Source: Hyphomicrobiales bacterium
GTDB taxonomy: Bacteria; Pseudomonadota; Alphaproteobacteria; Rhizobiales; Xanthobacteraceae
DNA: 64,000 bases
Assembly (NCBI GenBank): GCA_016185205.1
Contig: JACPOA010000032.1
Location: 155,242 to 219,241 of the forward strand
Direction of reading: 5' to 3'
The notes beneath the pieces were generated by a model. The model searched no databases. It had not been told where the DNA came from and saw only the letters and a program-made list of their open reading frames with translations. Positions within the stretch are counted from its first letter, which is position 1. Each line of letters begins with the position of its first letter. A program made the position numbers and the translations under genes. Shown one piece after another: positions 59,210 through 64,000 of this stretch.

Positions 59210-60460
59210 ATGCAGCAGTTGCAATCCGCGCTCGGTGTGGTCGCCCTGCTCGGCCTCAGTTGGGCGATCAGCGAGCAGCGGCGCGAGGTCGCCTGGAAAA
59301 GCGCCGGCGTCGCGCTGCTGGTGACGTTTGTCACAGCCCTGCTGCTGCTCAAGGTGCCGCAGATCAGAAGCGTGTTTGCCGGCATCAATCGCGCGGTCGA
59401 TGCGGTCAGCGCCGCGACGCAGGCCGGCACATCCTTCGTGTTCGGCTATCTCGGCGGCGGCACCCTGCCCTTCGAGCTGAAAACGCCGGGCGCCGAATTC
59501 GTGCTGGCGTTGCAGGCGCTGCCGATCGTGCTGGTGATGAGCGTGCTCACCACACTGCTGTTTTATTGGCGTATTCTGCCGCCGATCGTGCGCGGCTTCT
59601 CCTGGCTGCTGGAGCGGACCATGGGCGTGAGCGGCGCCGTGGGTCTCTCCACCGCCGCCAATATCTTCCTCGGCATGGTGGAAGCCCCGCTGTTCATCCG
59701 GCCTTATCTTGCCCGCCTCACGCGCAGCGAGCTGTTCATGGTGATGACCGGCGGCATGGCCGGCATCGCCGGCACCGTGTTCGTGCTCTATGCCACGATC
59801 CTGCGCGGCGCCATTCCCGACGTCGCCGGGCATATTCTGGTGGCCTCGATCCTGAGCGCGCCGGCGGCGCTGCTGATCAGCCAGTTGATGGTGCCGGAAA
59901 GCGCGGGCGCGGGTAGCGAGGTCGGCCGCATCGAAATCGGTCGCGTCGCAGACAGCAGCATGGATGCGATCTGCAAGGGCACCGCCGCCGGGCTTGAATT
60001 GCTGTTGAACATCGTCGCCATGTTGATCGTGCTGGTGGCGCTGGTGCACCTCGCCAATGCTATCCTGGGTCTGCTGCCGGACGTCGCGGGCGGCGCCATC
60101 ACGCTGCAACGCCTGCTCGGCCTCTTCATGGCGCCGGTGTGCTGGCTAATGGGCGTACCGTGGGATCAGGCGCTCACCGCCGGCTCGCTGATGGGCATCA
60201 AGACCGTGCTCAACGAGCTGATCGCCTATCTGGAGCTGGCGAAATTGCCGGCCGACGCGCTCGATGCGCGCTCGCGCCTGATCATGCTCTATGCCATGTG
60301 CGGCTTTGCCAATTTCGGAAGCCTCGGCATCATGATCGCGGGGCTGTCGGTGATGGCGCCGGAGCGGCGCGTCGACATCCTATCGCTCGGGGCTAAGTCG
60401 ATCGTCTCCGGCACGCTCACCACCTGCCTGATGGGCGCGATGGTGGGGGTGTTGAATTAG
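59210..60460 (+). CDS. NupC/CNT-family nucleoside transporter
   Basis: A 416-residue membrane protein with about ten helices. CNT marks are an N-terminal V-F-G-Y-L-G-G-G, G-L-S-T-A-A-N-I-F-L-G-M-V-E-A-P-L-F-I-R-P-Y and a C-terminal N-F-G-S-L-G-I-M. Canonical transporters have G-Q-T-E-A-P; here G-M-V-E-A-P, a common variant in alphaproteobacteria, so substrate specificity may differ. It couples nucleoside uptake to H+ or Na+. ATG at 59210 has GGGGGA upstream; a GTG at 59192 is possible. Confidence 0.88.
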   Translation: MQQLQSALGVVALLGLSWAISEQRREVAWKSAGVALLVTFVTALLLLKVPQIRSVFAGINRAVDAVSAATQAGTSFVFGYLGGGTLPFELKTPGAEFVLALQALPIVLVMSVLTTLLFYWRILPPIVRGFSWLLERTMGVSGAVGLSTAANIFLGMVEAPLFIRPYLARLTRSELFMVMTGGMAGIAGTVFVLYATILRGAIPDVAGHILVASILSAPAALLISQLMVPESAGAGSEVGRIEIGRVADSSMDAICKGTAAGLELLLNIVAMLIVLVALVHLANAILGLLPDVAGGAITLQRLLGLFMAPVCWLMGVPWDQALTAGSLMGIKTVLNELIAYLELAKLPADALDARSRLIMLYAMCGFANFGSLGIMIAGLSVMAPERRVDILSLGAKSIVSGTLTTCLMGAMVGVLN

Positions 60461-60514
60461 GCCATCCGCTGATGAATTTGCTATTGACTTAATTCCCAAG
60501 GTATGCAATCCTAC

Positions 60515-60900
60515 ATTTGTCCGGCTCATCGAGGGCGCCATCTAGAGGCGTCTTGATGGTGGAGCCGGATGCGGCGCCCGCGCGGGGGAGAAGAACGCTC
60601 CTCCCCCTCCCGGGCGGCGTCGGGGCTCCGCCCGGCGGCCACTACGAGCCGCCTGCCAGGAGCTGGCTCTCGGTGGGCCGTGGAGGCCTGCCCGAGGCGC
60701 GCGCTAAGCGGCCGCCCAAAAGGGGCTGCGGATCGCGCGCCGGAGGCGGGACGAAGCGGTGAGCCCTAAGCGCGGCCCGGCGCCGAAGGAGAACACCGCC
60801 ATGGCGCGCCGAGAGGCGCCACGCATCGGCAACGGTGCGTGCCATTGACTGAATGACGCGCCGATCGGCGCGCCATCCCCTCGATTGTTTCGAGGGAGGA
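60515..60900 (+). ncRNA. Candidate structured RNA in an ORF-free GC-rich region
   Basis: Between the transporter and usg genes there are ~700 bp without a credible gene. TTGACT (60484-60489) and TACATT (60512-60517) resemble promoter elements but with a spacing of 22, so weak. Immediately after, TCCGGCTC...GAGCCGGA arms (60520-60527, 60562-60569) enclose a nested hairpin. Further stems are GGGGGAG...CTCCCCC and a perfect 11-bp inverted pair at 60801-60811 and 60866-60876, plus a CCTCGA/TCGAGG hairpin at about 60879-60896. No known RNA family was matched by eye; ORFs in this stretch look spurious. Confidence 0.35.
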
Positions 60901-61027
60901 GGAAAGGAGACGGCCTACCCGGGGCCGCAAATAATACGGGCGGCGGAGCGTTGGCTTGCCGCGCCGAAGCGCAGCGAAGGCGGGCTGTTTGAAAATTGAA
61001 TCGGTAACGCGCGAGTGCGAGTGCTTT

Positions 61028-61156
61028 CTTATCCCTCCCCTGAAAGGGGAGGGTTCGGCGCGAAGCGCCGGGGGTGGGGTTCGCATGAGACTGAATGAAA
61101 GCGACCCCACCCGGCTCGCTTCGCTCGCCACCTTCCCCCTTCGGGGGAGGGATAAG
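61028..61156. repeat. Inverted-repeat element upstream of the usg stop
   Basis: CTTATCCCTCCCC (61028-61040) and GGGGAGGGATAAG (61144-61156) are perfect 13-bp inverted arms with inner GC-rich inverted pairs. The type is a common intergenic repeat of this order. Its right arm lies 4 bp from the usg stop codon. Confidence 0.85.
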
Positions 61157-61160
61157 GTCC

Positions 61161-61445
61161 TCAATGCAGCCGAAACTCGCCGTCGATCGCCTTGAGCTCG
61201 GCCGGCTTGATCAGCTTGCAATGCGCCACCTGCACCGAATGCAGCGGGCCCTCCAGCTTCTCCTGCCAGAACGCCAGGAAGCGCTGCAGCTCGGGAAACT
61301 TCGGGAACAGGTCGTAATTCTGCCAGACGTAGGATTGCAGCAGCCAGCGATGATCGGGACGGCGGTACAGGATGTGCGCGGTCGTCAGGCCAAAACCACT
61401 GACTTGTTTGCGGAAGTCTTCAGACACAAAGCCCTGCGAAACCAT
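61161..61445 (-). CDS. Usg family protein
   Basis: A 94-residue protein of the alphaproteobacterial Usg family (named from a gene upstream of trpF). It has F-R-K-Q-V-S-G-F-G-L-T-T-A-H-I-L-Y-R-R-P-D-H and a W-Q-x-Y-D-L-F-P-x-F-P-E-L central block. Role unknown, often near tryptophan or translation genes; here it is between a repeat and the groESL operon. ATG at 61445; a longer upstream frame has no family match. Confidence 0.85.
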   Translation of the reverse strand: MVSQGFVSEDFRKQVSGFGLTTAHILYRRPDHRWLLQSYVWQNYDLFPKFPELQRFLAFWQEKLEGPLHSVQVAHCKLIKPAELKAIDGEFRLH

Positions 61446-61830
61446 AGCGCCCTCCATCTGGTCGGACAGCAAGTTTCCAATTCCGGCACCCTCCATTGCA
61501 AGCCGAAAAGGTAAACAAACTGTTTAAAATCAAGGCGTTAGCAGCAAACATGACGGCCTGCTAACAGCCCGGCGGCCACCGTTTCTCAAGCTGTCTGCCA
61601 GCGCGGGCCTTATTAACTCACAAGCTATCGCCCGGTTCCGAGCGCGCTCGTTAACCCTTGATGCTACAGGCTTTTCAGTATTTGTTGGCACTCGCCGCGA
61701 ATGAGTGCTAAAGAATTTTCGGATGCCCCTTGCGGGCCAAAATGCCTGCACCCACCTGCAACCCAGGTGCTGGCAAGGGGGCCAGCCCAGCTAGCAAAAC
61801 TTACCCGTTCAATCACCTTGGAGGACTGCC
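61446..61830. other. groESL upstream region
   Basis: 385 bp without a gene between usg and groES. It contains the CIRCE operator (61685-61711), a long leader after it, a poly-A-rich stretch near 61505-61535, and a TTGATG hexamer (61658-61663) that could belong to the groESL promoter, though a matching -10 was not assigned with confidence. Confidence 0.5.
61685..61711. promoter_or_regulatory. CIRCE operator (HrcA binding site)
   Basis: TTGGCACTC-N9-GAGTGCTAA matches the CIRCE consensus TTAGCACTC-N9-GAGTGCTAA with one mismatch. It lies 119 bp upstream of groES, so groESL is probably HrcA-repressed and heat-induced. Confidence 0.92.
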
Positions 61831-62148
61831 ATGAAGTTCCGCCCGCTTCACGACCGCGTCGTCGTCAAGCGCATCGATGCCGAGGAAAAGACCGCCGGTG
61901 GCATCATCATTCCCGACACCGCCAAAGAGAAGCCGAGCCAGGGCGAAATCATCGCCGTCGGCCCCGGTGGCCGCGACGAAAGCGGCAAGCTGATCCCGAT
62001 CGATCTCAAGGTCGGCGACGTCGTGCTGTTCGGCAAATGGTCGGGCACCGAAGTGAAAATTGACGGTCAGGATCTCCTGATCATGAAGGAAAGCGACATC
62101 ATGGGCGTGATCGAAGGCGGCGCCGCCGCCAAGAAAAAAGCCGCCTAA
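61831..62148 (+). CDS. groES: Co-chaperonin GroES
   Basis: A 105-residue GroES. It starts [14 protein letters not shown], has the mobile loop [11 protein letters not shown], and [11 protein letters not shown]. It caps GroEL rings during protein folding. Strong GGAGG ribosome site; 36 bp upstream of groEL. Confidence 0.98.
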   Translation: MKFRPLHDRVVVKRIDAEEKTAGGIIIPDTAKEKPSQGEIIAVGPGGRDESGKLIPIDLKVGDVVLFGKWSGTEVKIDGQDLLIMKESDIMGVIEGGAAAKKKAA

Positions 62149-63837
<1,689 letters not shown>

Positions 63838-63860
63838 TCCAACCGTCCTGACGACATCAA

Positions 63861-64000
63861 ATCGGGATAGGGGGGAGCCTCGCGGCTCCTCCCCTCCCAC
63901 ACCACCGTACATACGGGTCCGTATACGGCGGTTCGCTGGATTAAGCGTTGGCGATCTTTCGCGCCAACGCCGGAGGCTTTAATAATGGAGCCCGCCGCAC
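63861..64000 (-). mobile_element. 3' end of a group II intron (domains V-VI), partial
   Basis: On the minus strand, GAACCGCCGTATACGG-ACC-CGTATGTACGGTGG (63902-63934) folds into a domain V-like stem with an AGC-type/bulge geometry, followed by a GC-rich domain VI stem (63870-63890 arms) with bulged A and a CCCGAT 3' end near 63861. This matches group II introns of the bacterial type; the catalytic RNA and its reverse-transcriptase ORF would lie beyond the right edge. A GCGTTGGCG/CGCCAACGC hairpin (63945-63970) belongs to the same element. No ORF of the intron is in view, so it could also be a fragment. Confidence 0.65.

Noticed and set aside
60517..60845. Several short open frames in the 60.5-60.9 kb region
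   Set aside because: They are Arg/Pro/Gly-rich, have no ribosome site and clash in several frames; more likely structured or repeat DNA.

Overview
The window reads as chromosomal DNA of a GC-rich alphaproteobacterium, most likely order Hyphomicrobiales (Xanthobacteraceae/Bradyrhizobium-like). The evidence is gene content: a DUF2336-type start, a PAS_5-type protein, Usg, DUF3126, a transglutaminase-like BTLCP peptidase, a CIRCE-controlled groESL, FixK/FNR-type boxes, and palindromic intergenic repeats that abut stop codons. No phage, plasmid or CRISPR signature was seen. Coding density is high, with many 4-bp overlaps and several TTG/GTG starts. Starts below were chosen from Shine-Dalgarno placement and family length.

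Layout. 1-5.5 kb: edge gene, lytic transglycosylase, MaoC hydratase, metallo-beta-lactamase-fold protein, CitE-like lyase, B12-binding radical SAM protein. 5.5-12.5 kb: hisI, folE, NifU-like scaffold, ClpP-fold periplasmic protein, yidD-DedA, thrS. 12.6-14.6 kb: a c-type cytochrome cluster (monoheme, frameshifted small secreted protein, pentaheme) with three FixK/FNR-like boxes. 14.7-18.7 kb: trehalose operon otsB-GH15-otsA. 19.8-24.9 kb: an atypical P-loop (zeta-toxin-like) protein and a DevBCA-type exporter. 25.2-31.6 kb: nitroreductase, flavin reductase, patatin, CBS, rhomboid, PAS, double PilZ, and a LapG-like peptidase behind an AT-rich spacer. 31.7-37 kb: an operon for a B12-dependent acyl-CoA mutase whose diagnostic residues are those of 2-hydroxyisobutyryl-CoA mutase, with its ligase, MeaB chaperone, small subunit and a divergent GntR regulator over a palindrome. 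37-47.5 kb: gamma-carbonic anhydrase, double DUF3126, cysE, hydrolase, zinc finger, FAD monooxygenase, core-MetE, and csoR/copper ATPase. 47.5-51.2 kb: small membrane protein, lipoprotein, tRNA-Leu(UAA), cupin, TctC-like binding protein, gpt, CinA-like protein. 51.4-55.5 kb: the ATP-grasp/alpha-E/transglutaminase/Anbu cluster. 55.7-60.5 kb: GGDEF-EAL protein, SDR, nucleoside transporter. 60.5-64 kb: a structured ORF-free region, usg, CIRCE-groES-groEL, and the 3' end of a group II intron running off the right edge.

How it fits together. The clearest pathway is 2-hydroxyisobutyrate activation (ligase) followed by carbon-skeleton rearrangement (mutase plus B12 subunit, maintained by MeaB), probably inducible through GntR. 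The cytochrome cluster looks oxygen-regulated. The Anbu cluster looks like a peptide-ligation/peptidase module. Calls rest on motif reading without database searches; items of uncertain function are marked.
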